DNA of 64,000 nt from Paraburkholderia tuberum STM678. Its GTDB lineage: Bacteria; Pseudomonadota; Gammaproteobacteria; Burkholderiales; Burkholderiaceae. Where the stretch lies: contig NZ_CADFGP010000023.1 of the NCBI RefSeq assembly GCF_902833905.1, positions 1 to 64,000 on the forward strand, in the 5' to 3' direction. The notes below the pieces were generated by a model that saw nothing but the letters and a program-made list of their open reading frames with translations, made no database searches and was not told the DNA's origin. Below are positions 1 to 8,676 of the stretch, in pieces. Numbering within the stretch: the first letter of the stretch is position 1; every line of letters starts with the position of its first letter. A program made the translations under genes and the position numbers.

Positions 1-3
1 CAA

Positions 4-951
4 ATGACGAACCTGGTAATTGCAGAACACGACAATGCGTCGATCAAGGCCGCGACGCTGAACACGATCGCAGCGGCACAGAAGATCGGCGGCGATATTC
101 ACGTGCTGGTCGCGGGACATAACGCGCAGGGCGCGGCCGATGCCGCCGCGAAGATCGCTGGTGTCAGCAAGGTGCTGCTCGCCGATGCGCCGCAACTGGC
201 CGCAGGCCTCGCGGAAAACGTCGAAGCGACGGTCCTGACGCTTGTGCAAGATGCGGCGAAGCACTACACGCACATCCTCGCGCCGGCTACCGCCTACGGC
301 AAGAATGTCGCGCCGCGTATCGCCGCGAAGCTCGACGTCGCGCAGATCAGCGACATCACGGCAGTGGATAGCGCCGACACGTTCGAGCGTCCCATCTACG
401 CGGGCAACGCAATCGCGATCGTGCAATCGGCTGATCCGATCAAGGTCATCACCGTGCGCTCGACCGGTTTTGATGCCGTCGCAGCCGTTGGCGGCAGCGC
501 AGCGGTCGAGAGAATCGAAGCGGCACCCGACGCTGGCCTCGCGCAGTTCGTGAGCCGCGAAGTGACGAAGCTCGATCGTCCGGAACTGACGAGCGCGAAG
601 ATCATCGTGTCGGGTGGCCGTGGTCTGGGCAATGGCGAGAACTACATGAAGGTGCTCGAGCCGCTGGCCGACAAGCTCGGCGCGGCACTGGGCGCATCGC
701 GCGCGGCGGTCGACGCGGGCTTCGTGCCGAACGACTATCAGGTCGGCCAGACCGGCAAGATCGTCGCGCCGCAACTGTACGTCGCAGTCGGCATCTCGGG
801 TGCGATCCAGCATCTGGCCGGCATGAAGGACTCGAAAGTCATCGTCGCGATCAACAAGGACGAAGAAGCGCCGATTTTCAGCGTGGCCGATTACGGTTTG
901 GTTGGCGATCTGTTCACCCTCGTGCCGGAACTCGTGAGCGAACTAGGCTAA
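4..951 (+). CDS. etfA: Electron transfer flavoprotein subunit alpha
   Basis: This is the alpha subunit of the FAD-containing ETF heterodimer, which passes electrons from acyl-CoA dehydrogenases to ETF-ubiquinone oxidoreductase. The 315-residue length is normal for the family. The C-terminal FAD-binding domain is clear: SGGRGLG at about 203-209, ASRAAVDAGF at 231-240, GQTGK at 248-252 and VGISGAIQH at 262-270. The start at base 4 leaves only three bases to the window edge, so the partner etfB, expected immediately upstream, lies outside. An acyl-CoA dehydrogenase gene, a natural electron donor, follows after a terminator. Confidence 0.97.
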   Translation: MTNLVIAEHDNASIKAATLNTIAAAQKIGGDIHVLVAGHNAQGAADAAAKIAGVSKVLLADAPQLAAGLAENVEATVLTLVQDAAKHYTHILAPATAYGKNVAPRIAAKLDVAQISDITAVDSADTFERPIYAGNAIAIVQSADPIKVITVRSTGFDAVAAVGGSAAVERIEAAPDAGLAQFVSREVTKLDRPELTSAKIIVSGGRGLGNGENYMKVLEPLADKLGAALGASRAAVDAGFVPNDYQVGQTGKIVAPQLYVAVGISGAIQHLAGMKDSKVIVAINKDEEAPIFSVADYGLVGDLFTLVPELVSELG

Positions 952-991
952 GCGCCGCGGCGCCTGAAAGAGGCCGCCGACAGCAAGCGAA

Positions 992-1026
992 GGGCGCAGG
1001 ACCCACCAAGTCCCGCGCCCTTTTTT
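992..1026 (+). terminator. Rho-independent terminator after etfA
   Basis: The arms GGGCGCAGGAC and GTCCCGCGCCC pair with one mismatch around a short loop and are followed by six T residues. The site separates etfA from the next gene, which has its own ribosome binding site. Confidence 0.85.
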
Positions 1027-1049
1027 CATATCAAGGGAGGAGTACCGAA

Positions 1050-2840
1050 ATGAGCTATACGGCACCCATCAAGGACATGCTGTTCGTGATGAAAGAACTG
1101 GCCGGACTGGAAGACATCGCGAAGCTGCCCGGCTTCGAGGACGCGAACCTCGACACCGCGAAGGCCGTGCTCGACGAGTCGGCGAAACTATGCGGCGAAG
1201 TGCTCGCGCCGCTGAACGTCGACGGCGATCGTAATCCGAGCAGCTGGAAGGATGGCGTGGTCACTGCGACGCCGGGTTTCAGGGAAGCCTTCCGCCAGTT
1301 TGCCGAAGGCGGTTGGCAGGGCGTGCAACATCCGCTCGACTACGAAGGCCAGGGCCTGCCGAAGCTGATCGCGACGCCTTGCATCGAAATGCTCAACGCG
1401 TCGAACCTCTCTTTTGCGCTGTGTCCGTTGCTGACCGACGGCGCCATCGAAGCGCTGTTAACCGCTGGCAGCGAAGCGCAAAAACAGACCTACGTGCCCA
1501 AGCTGATTTCAGGCGAATGGACCGGCACGATGAACCTGACCGAGCCGCAGGCCGGCTCCGATCTCGCGCTCGTACGCACGCGCGCCGAGCCGCAGGCCGA
1601 CGGTTCGTTCAAGCTGTTCGGCACGAAGATTTTCATCACCTGGGGCGAGCACGACATGACGGAAAACATCGTGCATCTGGTGCTCGCACGCACGCCGGGC
1701 GCGCCTGAAGGCGTGAGAGGCATTTCGCTGTTCGTCGTGCCGAAGTTCCTCGTCAACGAAGACGGCTCGCTCGGCGAGCGCAACGACGTTCACTGCGTAT
1801 CGATCGAACACAAGCTCGGCATCAAGGCGAGCCCGACCGCCGTACTGCAGTTCGGCGATCACGGCGGCGCGCTCGGTCAGCTGATCGGCGAAGAGAATCG
1901 TGGCCTCGAATACATGTTCATCATGATGAACGCCGCCCGTTTCGCGGTCGGCATGCAAGGTGTCGCGATCTCGGATCGCGCGTATCAGAAGGCGGTCGCG
2001 TATGCGAAGGAGCGCGTGCAGAGCCGTCCCGTGGATGGCTCCGCGAAGCAGTCGGTCGCGATCATCCAGCACCCGGACGTGCGCCGCATGCTGTCGACGA
2101 TGCGCAGCCTCACCGAGGCGTCGCGCGCGCTCGCCTACCTCGCGGCCTCGCACTGCGACGTCGCGCATCGTCATCCGGACGATGCGACGCGCGCGAAGCA
2201 TCAGGCGATCTACGAATACCTCGTGCCGATCGTGAAGGGCTGGAGCACGGAGCTGTCGATCGACGTGACGAGCCTCGGCGTGCAGGTGCATGGCGGCATG
2301 GGCTTCATCGAGGAAACCGGCGCTGCCCAGTACTACCGCGACGCGCGCATTCTACCGATTTACGAAGGCACGACCGCGATCCAGGCCAACGACCTGATCG
2401 GTCGCAAGACGCTGCGCGACGGCGGCAAGGTCGCGAAGGAACTGCTCGCTGGCGTCGCCGAAACGGTTGAAGCGCTTGGCGCGCAGCAGGGCGCGGCGTT
2501 CGCATCGATGCGCACACAGCTCGCGCAGGGCCGGCGCGCGCTTGGCGCGGTCGTCGATTTCGTCGTCGCCAATGCGAAGGGCGATCCGAATGCGGTGTTC
2601 GCGGGCAGCGTGCCCTATCTGAAGCTCGCGGGCATCGTGCTGGGCGGCTGGCAGATGGCGCGTGCGCAGCTTGCCGCGGCGACGAAGCGCGACGAGGACC
2701 CAGCGTTTCATGACGCGAAGATCGCGACCGCGCGGTTTTACGCCGAGCATGTGTTGCCACAGGCGGCGGCGCTCGAAGTGGCGATCGTCAGCGCGAAGGG
2801 TGGCGAGGGCGTGCTGGCTTTGTCGGAAGACCAGTTCTGA
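1050..2840 (+). CDS. Acyl-CoA dehydrogenase, long DmdC-like type
   Basis: A flavin-dependent acyl-CoA dehydrogenase that introduces an alpha-beta double bond into an acyl-CoA and hands electrons to ETF. The protein has 596 residues, longer than the classical 380-400, because it carries the extra C-terminal domain of the DmdC/AidB-like branch. GGMGFIEETGAAQYYRDAR precedes IYEGTTAIQ, whose Glu439 aligns with the catalytic base of medium-chain dehydrogenase. The start is set by the strong AGGGAGGAG about 8 bases before the ATG. The natural substrate cannot be read from sequence; 3-methylmercaptopropionyl-CoA or a medium/long-chain acyl-CoA are both possible. Confidence 0.93.
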   Translation: MSYTAPIKDMLFVMKELAGLEDIAKLPGFEDANLDTAKAVLDESAKLCGEVLAPLNVDGDRNPSSWKDGVVTATPGFREAFRQFAEGGWQGVQHPLDYEGQGLPKLIATPCIEMLNASNLSFALCPLLTDGAIEALLTAGSEAQKQTYVPKLISGEWTGTMNLTEPQAGSDLALVRTRAEPQADGSFKLFGTKIFITWGEHDMTENIVHLVLARTPGAPEGVRGISLFVVPKFLVNEDGSLGERNDVHCVSIEHKLGIKASPTAVLQFGDHGGALGQLIGEENRGLEYMFIMMNAARFAVGMQGVAISDRAYQKAVAYAKERVQSRPVDGSAKQSVAIIQHPDVRRMLSTMRSLTEASRALAYLAASHCDVAHRHPDDATRAKHQAIYEYLVPIVKGWSTELSIDVTSLGVQVHGGMGFIEETGAAQYYRDARILPIYEGTTAIQANDLIGRKTLRDGGKVAKELLAGVAETVEALGAQQGAAFASMRTQLAQGRRALGAVVDFVVANAKGDPNAVFAGSVPYLKLAGIVLGGWQMARAQLAAATKRDEDPAFHDAKIATARFYAEHVLPQAAALEVAIVSAKGGEGVLALSEDQF

Positions 2841-2884
2841 GCATGCCTTGATGCCGGCCGCGATCGCGGCAGCACATTGAAATG

Positions 2885-2916
2885 CAAACGGCGCCCCGCG
2901 AGGCGCCGTTTGTTTG
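2885..2916 (+). terminator. Rho-independent terminator after the acyl-CoA dehydrogenase
   Basis: A perfect 11-base inverted repeat, CAAACGGCGCC and GGCGCCGTTTG, surrounds a short loop and is followed by TTTG. There is no T tract in the opposite orientation, so it mainly serves the plus-strand gene. dadA converges on it from the right. Confidence 0.8.
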
Positions 2917-2979
2917 TACGGCTGCTGTTTGTTGCGGCCTGCGCCGCGGCCAGGGCCGCGTCAGCGCACGCACTCAAAC

Positions 2980-4266
2980 TCACGCATACGCCGGCCGATG
3001 CTCGCCCGCGGTCTCGCCGAGATAGCGATGCACCGACAGATCGTCCGCGCGAATCGCGGGCTGCTTGCCCGACATCAAGTCGGCGAGCAGTTGGCCCGAG
3101 CCGCACGACATCGTCCAGCCAAGCGTGCCGTGGCCGGTGTTCAGGAACAGGTTCGGCACCGGCGTGCGGCCGACGATCGGCGTGCCGTCCGGCGTCATCG
3201 GCCGCAGACCGGTCCAGAACGTCGCCTTCGACGTGTCGCCGCCGCCCGGGAACAGGTCATTCACAGAAAGCTCGAGCGTCTCGCGGCGCGCCTCGCGCAG
3301 CGATTTGTCGAAGCCGACGATCTCGGCCATCCCGCCGACGCGAATCCGGTCATCGAAGCGCGTGATCGCGATCTTGTAGGTCTCATCGAGCACGGTCGAC
3401 ACCGGCGCGGCAGCCGCGTCGACGATCGGCGCGGTGATCGAATAGCCCTTCAGCGGATAGACCGGAAGCTTCACTATGCCATCGAGGAAGCGCGTCGAAT
3501 ACGAGCCGAGCGCGACCACGAACGAATCCGCGCGCACGAACTCGCTGCCGCACTGCACGCCGGCGACGCGGCCGCCCGCCATCGCGAGCGCGTCGATCGA
3601 CGTGTTGTAGCGGAACTTGACGCCCAGTTCCTCGGCGAGCGCCGCGAGGCGCGTCGTGAACATCTGGCAGTCGCCGGTTTCGTCGCCGGGCAGGCGCAGG
3701 CCGCCGGTGAGCTTGTGCGACACCGCGGCGAGGGCTGGTTCGGCCTTGGCGAGTTCGTCGGCCGTCAGCAGCTCGTATGGCACGTTGGCATCCTGCAGCA
3801 CGGCGATGTCTTTCGCGGCGCCGTCGAACTGCTGTTGCGTGCGAAATACCTGTAGCGTGCCGCCGGTGCGGCCTTCGTACTCGATGCCGGTGTCGGCGCG
3901 CAACGCCTGCAGGCAGTCGCGGCTGTATTCGGCCAGCCGCACCATACGGCCCTTGTTCACCGCATAGCGCGGCGCCGTGCAGTTCTGCAGCATCTGCCAC
4001 ATCCATTGCAGTTGGAACGCGGTGCCGTCGACGCGAATCGCTAGCGGCGCGTGCTTCTGGAACATCCACTTGACGGCCTTCAGCGGCACGCCCGGGGCGG
4101 CCCACGGCGAAGCGTAGCCCGGCGAGATCTGGCCCGCGTTGGCGAAACTGGTTTCGAGCGCCGGGCCGGCTTCGCGATCGATAACGGTCACTTCGTGACC
4201 GGCGCGCGCGAGGTAATACGCACTCGTCACGCCGACGACGCCACTGCCCAAAACGACGACTCGCAT
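2980..4266 (-). CDS. dadA: D-amino acid dehydrogenase small subunit
   Basis: A membrane-associated flavoprotein that deaminates D-amino acids, classically D-alanine made by a catabolic alanine racemase, and feeds electrons to the quinone pool. The start MRVVVLGSGVVGVTSAYYLA opens directly on the GxGxxG dinucleotide fold, gives 428 residues (E. coli DadA has 432) and is preceded by GGAG; an upstream in-frame ATG would add 27 residues with no family match. The C-terminal half has the DAO-type motif GLRPMTPDGTPIVG and the GHGTLGWTMSCGSG flavin-binding end. It is divergent from an Lrp-type gene, the usual regulator of dad genes. No alanine racemase gene is adjacent here. Confidence 0.95.
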   Translation of the reverse strand: MRVVVLGSGVVGVTSAYYLARAGHEVTVIDREAGPALETSFANAGQISPGYASPWAAPGVPLKAVKWMFQKHAPLAIRVDGTAFQLQWMWQMLQNCTAPRYAVNKGRMVRLAEYSRDCLQALRADTGIEYEGRTGGTLQVFRTQQQFDGAAKDIAVLQDANVPYELLTADELAKAEPALAAVSHKLTGGLRLPGDETGDCQMFTTRLAALAEELGVKFRYNTSIDALAMAGGRVAGVQCGSEFVRADSFVVALGSYSTRFLDGIVKLPVYPLKGYSITAPIVDAAAAPVSTVLDETYKIAITRFDDRIRVGGMAEIVGFDKSLREARRETLELSVNDLFPGGGDTSKATFWTGLRPMTPDGTPIVGRTPVPNLFLNTGHGTLGWTMSCGSGQLLADLMSGKQPAIRADDLSVHRYLGETAGEHRPAYA

Positions 4267-4445
4267 AGCTGCTCCAGATATCCAAAAATTGAGTGAGGGG
4301 AAGGCGCTCGTCGGAGGTTCGATCTGAATCGATTCGGCGAGCTGCAATGTGAGGTGAAATGCCGTTTGCCCAGTGTTAACCGCTATAGTATTTACAGTGA
4401 GACAGGTTTTGTTATTGTATTTTCATCATTTTTAGAAAAAACACC
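4267..4445. promoter_or_regulatory. Divergent dadA / Lrp-type regulator promoter region
   Basis: This 179-base gap between two outward-facing genes is distinctly AT-rich in its right half, unlike its surroundings. On the plus strand TTTACA (4391-4396) and TATTGT (4413-4418) with a 16-base spacer make a plausible promoter for the regulator gene. Lrp-family proteins normally bind such AT-rich divergent regions, so control of both genes from here is likely, though no exact operator can be named. Confidence 0.55.
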
Positions 4446-4934
4446 ATGCGTACCCAGCGCCAGCCCGTGCGGGCTCTCGACAAGCTCGATCACAAGATCC
4501 TGCGGCTCCTGCAGCAGGACGGCCGTATGGCGATGAAGGACCTGGCGGAGCAGGTCGGTCTGTCGGTGACGCCGTGCATCGAGCGCGTCAAGCGGATGGA
4601 GCGCGACGGCGTGATCACCGGCTACTACGCCCGCGTGAACCCGGCCGAGCTGGGCGCGGCGCTGCTCGTGTTCGTCGAGATCACGCTCGATCACAAGAGT
4701 GGCAACATGTTCGATCTGTTCCGGCGCGAGGTGCAGAAGATCCCCGAGGTGCTCGAGTGCCACCTCGTGTCGGGCGATTTCGACTATCTGATCAAGGCGC
4801 GCATCGGCGAAATGGCCGATTACCGCAAGTTGCTCGGCGATATCTTGCTGCAACTGCCGGGCGCGGTGCAGTCGAAGAGCTATGTGGTGATGGAGGAAAT
4901 CAAGGAGACGCTGACGATCGCGGTGGGCGAGTAG
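4446..4934 (+). CDS. Lrp/AsnC-family transcriptional regulator, probable dadA regulator
   Basis: A 162-residue Lrp-family DNA-binding protein. The N-terminal third is a helix-turn-helix (LDKLDHKILRLLQQDGRM, then LAEQVGLS and CIERVKRMERDGVI) and the rest is the RAM ligand-binding domain (LVFVEITLDHK, then EVLECHLVSGDFDYLIKARI). It is divergent from dadA, which suggests it senses alanine or another amino acid and controls that gene. It could also be the global Lrp of this organism; the sequence alone does not separate the two roles. Confidence 0.93.
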   Translation: MRTQRQPVRALDKLDHKILRLLQQDGRMAMKDLAEQVGLSVTPCIERVKRMERDGVITGYYARVNPAELGAALLVFVEITLDHKSGNMFDLFRREVQKIPEVLECHLVSGDFDYLIKARIGEMADYRKLLGDILLQLPGAVQSKSYVVMEEIKETLTIAVGE

Positions 4935-5004
4935 GTGCCGGTTCACTGACGGGGTTGGACGCGCATCAAGCGACCAACGAAGTGCTCGACAAACGGCGTA
5001 AACA

Positions 5005-5020
5005 CTGTATATTTATACAG
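5005..5020. promoter_or_regulatory. LexA (SOS) box upstream of the radical SAM gene
   Basis: CTGTATATTTATACAG matches the E. coli LexA consensus CTGT-N8-ACAG in all eight key bases and differs from the ideal palindrome at one centre base. TCGACA (4986-4991) and TATATT (5008-5013), 16 bases apart, form a possible promoter that the box would cover. The site lies 60 bases before the preferred start of the downstream gene. Confidence 0.8.
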
Positions 5021-5079
5021 GTGTTTTGCGCCGCTTTCCTTTGGCGCTTCCTGTTTGCGTTTGCTTTGCGTGGCCCGCC

Positions 5080-6231
5080 GTGGATGACCCCGACACCCCT
5101 GACATTCCCGAATTTCCGATCGCGCGGCCGGCGCCTCGCAAGGGGCGCGGCGCGGTCACGAACCTGCAAGGCCGCTACGAAGTCGACCAGCGCGAAGCCG
5201 TCCACGACGGCTGGCAGACGGCCGACGAAGACGGGGAGCCGAAGGTCCTGCGCACGCAGGTGTTCGAGGAGCGCGCAAAAACCATCCTCACACGCAATGC
5301 GTCGCCGGACATTCCGTTCAATGTGTCGCTGAATCCTTACCGGGGCTGCGAACACGGCTGCATCTATTGCTTCGCGCGGCCCACGCACAGCTACCTGGGT
5401 TTGTCGCCCGGGCTCGATTTCGAAAGCCGCATCTACGCAAAGATCAACGCGCCCGAACTGCTCGAGCGGGAACTGTCGAAGAAATCCTATGTACCCGAGC
5501 CGATCGCGCTCGGCGTCGCCACCGATGCTTGGCAGCCGGCCGAACGTGACTTGCGTCTTACGCGTCGTGTGATCGAGGTGCTCAGCGAGCGCAACCACCC
5601 GTTCGCGGCGATCACCAAATCATCGCTGATCGAGCGCGACATCGACCTGCTTGCGCCGATGGCCGGGCGCGGGCAATTCATGGCGGCGATCACCATCACC
5701 ACGCTGGACGCCGACATCGCGCGCACGCTCGAACCGCGCGCGGCCACGCCGTCGCGCCGGCTGCGCACGATCCGTACGCTCAGCGAGGCGGGCATTCCGG
5801 TCGGCGTCAGCATCGCGCCGGTGATCCCGTTCGTCACCGAACCGGATATGGAGCGCGTGCTCGAAGCATGCGCCGAAGCGGGCGCCAGCAATGCGAGCTA
5901 TATCGTGCTGCGGCTGCCGTGGGAGGTCGCGCCGCTGTTCAAGGATTGGCTGGGCGCACATTTCCCGGATCGGGCCGAGCGCGTGATGAGCCGGGTGCGC
6001 GACATGCGAGGCGGCAAGGATTACGATTCTTCGTTCTCGACCCGCATGAAGGGAGAGGGCTTATGGGCGGATCTGCTCAGGCAGCGCTTTCACAAGGCCG
6101 TGCGCCGGTTAGGGTTGAATGGGCGCGACCGCGGCATTCTCGACATGTCGCATTTCCGCCGGATCGAGCCGCCGCGCGCCGAGCAGGTGAGCGCACCGGC
6201 ACGCGACAATCCGCAACTGAGGCTTTTCTAG
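5080..6231 (+). CDS. Radical SAM protein, PA0069 / SplB-related family
   Basis: An iron-sulfur enzyme of the radical S-adenosylmethionine superfamily. The cluster motif CEHGCIYC lies at about residues 90-97 in YRGCEHGCIYCFARP, the CX3CX2C signature of this family, which is distantly related to spore photoproduct lyase. The GTG start gives 383 residues. A TTG at 5026 would add 18 residues but places the start only five bases after the LexA box, so I prefer the GTG; neither has a strong ribosome binding site. The SOS box suggests induction by DNA damage, which would fit a repair or tolerance role, but the reaction is unknown. Confidence 0.85.
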   Translation: MDDPDTPDIPEFPIARPAPRKGRGAVTNLQGRYEVDQREAVHDGWQTADEDGEPKVLRTQVFEERAKTILTRNASPDIPFNVSLNPYRGCEHGCIYCFARPTHSYLGLSPGLDFESRIYAKINAPELLERELSKKSYVPEPIALGVATDAWQPAERDLRLTRRVIEVLSERNHPFAAITKSSLIERDIDLLAPMAGRGQFMAAITITTLDADIARTLEPRAATPSRRLRTIRTLSEAGIPVGVSIAPVIPFVTEPDMERVLEACAEAGASNASYIVLRLPWEVAPLFKDWLGAHFPDRAERVMSRVRDMRGGKDYDSSFSTRMKGEGLWADLLRQRFHKAVRRLGLNGRDRGILDMSHFRRIEPPRAEQVSAPARDNPQLRLF

Positions 6232-6265
6232 CGCCAGGAACGTCTGCGGGTCCCGCCACGGGGCA

Positions 6266-6733
6266 TTACTGCGAAATCGCTTTGGCCGCTTCGACCTGAC
6301 TTTCGAAGTAGGTCTGGAACGCGAGCGCGAGACCGGTCATCAGCAGAAACGCACCGATCAGCAGCGAAAAGATCACGACGAAAATGACCGTCCAGCCGGA
6401 GCGGCTTTTGCGTTGCGTGTGGGTGTTGAATTGCGCATCCCATTTCTGATCAGGACGCAGCCCGTAGACGAGCGCCGCCAGAAACGCGGCAAACAGCGAA
6501 ACCGCGCCGATCGGCGCGAGCACCCAGCCCAGGATCGACGCGCGCTCGGTCGCGACCAGCAGCATCACGCCGGGAATGCCGATCAGCGTGCCGAGTAGAT
6601 GCGCCCAGCCGTAGATGTCTCGGGTGCCGTACAGATAGAAGCGGTGGGCGCCGAGGCTGCCGAACAGGAACGCCAACGCGGCGGTGAGCGTCTTGGATCT
6701 GAAGCGCGGGGAAGTCGAGGCAGCGGTGGGCAT
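6266..6733 (-). CDS. TM2-domain membrane protein
   Basis: A small integral membrane protein of 155 residues with a TM2-type domain: KTLTAALAFLFGSLGAHRFYLYG followed by the GWAHLLGTL segment, then at least two further hydrophobic stretches (LGWVLAPIGAVSLFAAFLAALVYG and WTVIFVVIFSLLIGAFLLMTGLAL). The start MPTAAS is chosen because the domain begins 15 residues later; longer in-frame starts add only unconserved Arg/Pro-rich sequence. Function is unknown for the family. It converges with the radical SAM gene, 34 bases away. Confidence 0.85.
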   Translation of the reverse strand: MPTAASTSPRFRSKTLTAALAFLFGSLGAHRFYLYGTRDIYGWAHLLGTLIGIPGVMLLVATERASILGWVLAPIGAVSLFAAFLAALVYGLRPDQKWDAQFNTHTQRKSRSGWTVIFVVIFSLLIGAFLLMTGLALAFQTYFESQVEAAKAISQ

Positions 6734-6931
6734 GAACGCGTGGGCAGAGTGACGGGCGGTCGAAAGGAGCGGCGCGCCGCGGGGGCGCGGACCGACGCGC
6801 ATTCTACGCCTGCGGCGCGCGGGTGGTCACGTGGAGGACGATCGCCCAGGCTGAAAGCGGGGTGGCGAGATGCGCCGGACCTGGCTCGAGGTGAGTGCAG
6901 CCGTTCAGCCGGGCATGCGTGCATCCGCGCG

Positions 6932-8116
6932 TTACGGCGCTGAATACGTGATGCGATAGATTGCGCCGGCGGTATCGTCGCTGATCAGTAGCGAACCGTC
7001 TGGCAGCGGCAACACGTCGGCGGGGCGGCCCCAGACCGATTCGCCGGGTTGCAGCCAGCCTTCGGCAAAGACCTGCTGGCGTGCGTGGCTGCCGTCAGGG
7101 TCGGTGATCACGCGCACGACGCGGTAGCCGACCTTCTTGCTGCGGTTCCACGAGCCGTGCTCGGCGATGAAGATATTGTTGCGGTAGTCGGCTGGAAACA
7201 TCGGGCCGTCGTAGAAGCGCATGCCAAGCGCCGCCACGTGCGCGCCAAGCTTGACCACTGGCGGCGTGAATTCGCTGCACGGATGATCCTTGCCGAACTC
7301 GGGGTCGGGCGTGTCGCCGCCGTGACAGTACGGAAAGCCGAAGTTCATGCCGACATGCGGCGCGCGGTTGAGCTTGTCGCTCGGAATATCGTCGCCGAGC
7401 AGGTCGCGACCGTTGTCGGTGAACCACAGTTCGTGGGTGACCGGATGCCACGCGAAGCCGACGGAATTGCGGATGCCGCGCGCGACGACCTCGTAGTGGC
7501 TGCCGTCCGGGTTCATGCGGCCAATCATCGCAAAGCGGTCCGGATCTCTCTGGCAAATGTTGCACGGCGCGCCTTGCGGCACGTACAGCTTGCCATCCGG
7601 GCCGAACGCGATGAATTTCCAGCCGTGATGCGTGTCCGTCGGCAGCTTGTCGGTGACAACGACCGGTTTCGGCGGATCGTTCAGGTGCGAGTCGATCGCA
7701 TCGAAGCGCACGATTTTCGACACGGCCGACACATACAGCGCGCCGTCGCGCCACGCGACGCCGGCGGGCATCTGCAGCCCGGACGCGATCACGTGGTGAG
7801 CCGTCACGCGGCCGTTCCGCAGCTCGAGCGCATACACATGGCCATCGTCGCTACCCACGTAGAGAATGCCCTTGGGCGACAACGTCATCGCGCGCGCGCT
7901 CGGCACCTCGTCCGACAACACTTCGATGTGAAAGCCCGGCGGCAGCTTGATTTTCTCGATGGGCAGCGCGGCGATTGCCGTCAACGCCTGCGCGGCGATA
8001 ACCGCGGCCGCTACCGCACGTAGAATCCGGCTGCACGAGGTGCGCGAAAGTCCGGCAAAGCGTACGAAAAAGGCACGAAAGGCGAACGGAAACGGGAGTT
8101 TCGGCTGGCGTTGCAC
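6932..8116 (-). CDS. PQQ-type sugar (sorbosone) dehydrogenase homologue, exported
   Basis: A 394-residue secreted beta-propeller of the glucose/sorbosone dehydrogenase family. After an Arg-rich N terminus there is one hydrophobic signal or anchor (ILRAVAAAVIAAQALTAIAA), then propeller strands such as GVAWRDGALYVS, FGPDGKLYVPQGAPCN, GFAWHPVTHELWFTDNGRD and FIAEHGSWNRS. The GTG start is preceded by AAGGAG five bases away, a better site than an upstream GTG that would add 15 residues. Periplasmic oxidation of an aldose or related substrate is expected. The CNIC and CHGG cysteine pairs could form disulfides. Substrate and true PQQ dependence are not provable here. Confidence 0.82.
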   Translation of the reverse strand: MQRQPKLPFPFAFRAFFVRFAGLSRTSCSRILRAVAAAVIAAQALTAIAALPIEKIKLPPGFHIEVLSDEVPSARAMTLSPKGILYVGSDDGHVYALELRNGRVTAHHVIASGLQMPAGVAWRDGALYVSAVSKIVRFDAIDSHLNDPPKPVVVTDKLPTDTHHGWKFIAFGPDGKLYVPQGAPCNICQRDPDRFAMIGRMNPDGSHYEVVARGIRNSVGFAWHPVTHELWFTDNGRDLLGDDIPSDKLNRAPHVGMNFGFPYCHGGDTPDPEFGKDHPCSEFTPPVVKLGAHVAALGMRFYDGPMFPADYRNNIFIAEHGSWNRSKKVGYRVVRVITDPDGSHARQQVFAEGWLQPGESVWGRPADVLPLPDGSLLISDDTAGAIYRITYSAP

Positions 8117-8213
8117 GGGCGCTCCTTCAGGTAATTCGGGCGTTTGAGCGGGTTCTCGCACCTCTTGTAGAAGGTGGGTGCAGCCCGTTTCCGCAGTTTA
8201 TCCCGGTAAGTGT

Positions 8214-8242
8214 TTGTTATGGCGTCGCTTTCCCGCTATAAT
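8214..8242 (+). promoter_or_regulatory. Sigma-70 promoter of the rpsP operon
   Basis: TTGTTA (8214-8219) and a perfect TATAAT (8237-8242) are separated by 17 bases, 46 bases before the rpsP start codon. This is the best-looking housekeeping promoter in the window and suits a strongly expressed ribosomal operon. Confidence 0.85.
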
Positions 8243-8287
8243 CGCCTGTTTCAGTCGTTCCGAACCCCGGTTTTCAAGGATTCTAGT

Positions 8288-8542
8288 ATGGTCATCATCC
8301 GCTTGGCTCGTGGCGGCTCCAAGAAGCGCCCGTTCTACAACATCGTCGCCACCGACTCGCGCAGCCGTCGTGACGGCCGCTTCATCGAGCGCGTCGGTTT
8401 CTACAACCCGGTCGCTACGAAGGGCGAGTCCCTGCGTATCGCTCAGGATCGCCTGACGTACTGGCAAGGTGTTGGCGCGCAACTGTCGCCGACCGTCGAA
8501 CGTCTCGTGAAGGAAGCGCAAAAGGCGCAGCCGGCTGCTTGA
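8288..8542 (+). CDS. rpsP: 30S ribosomal protein S16
   Basis: Small-subunit ribosomal protein S16, needed for 30S assembly. The 84-residue product begins MVIIRLARGGSKKRPFYNIVA, a textbook S16 N terminus, and contains DGRFIERVGFYNP. The start is preceded by AAGGA eight bases upstream; an in-frame ATG 78 bases earlier lies inside the promoter and is rejected. It is the first gene of rpsP-rimM-trmD-rplS, the same order as in many proteobacteria. Confidence 0.98.
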   Translation: MVIIRLARGGSKKRPFYNIVATDSRSRRDGRFIERVGFYNPVATKGESLRIAQDRLTYWQGVGAQLSPTVERLVKEAQKAQPAA

Positions 8543-8676
8543 TATGGCGGCCCGCAGGCGTATCGTCGTCGGTTCGGCCGGCGGCTCGCGCAACTCGCGT
8601 GAGCAGTCCGATGCGCAATTTGTTTTACTGAAGCAGACGCCAAAGCAGGCTGCGAAGTTGTTGTCGAGGTTATTCG

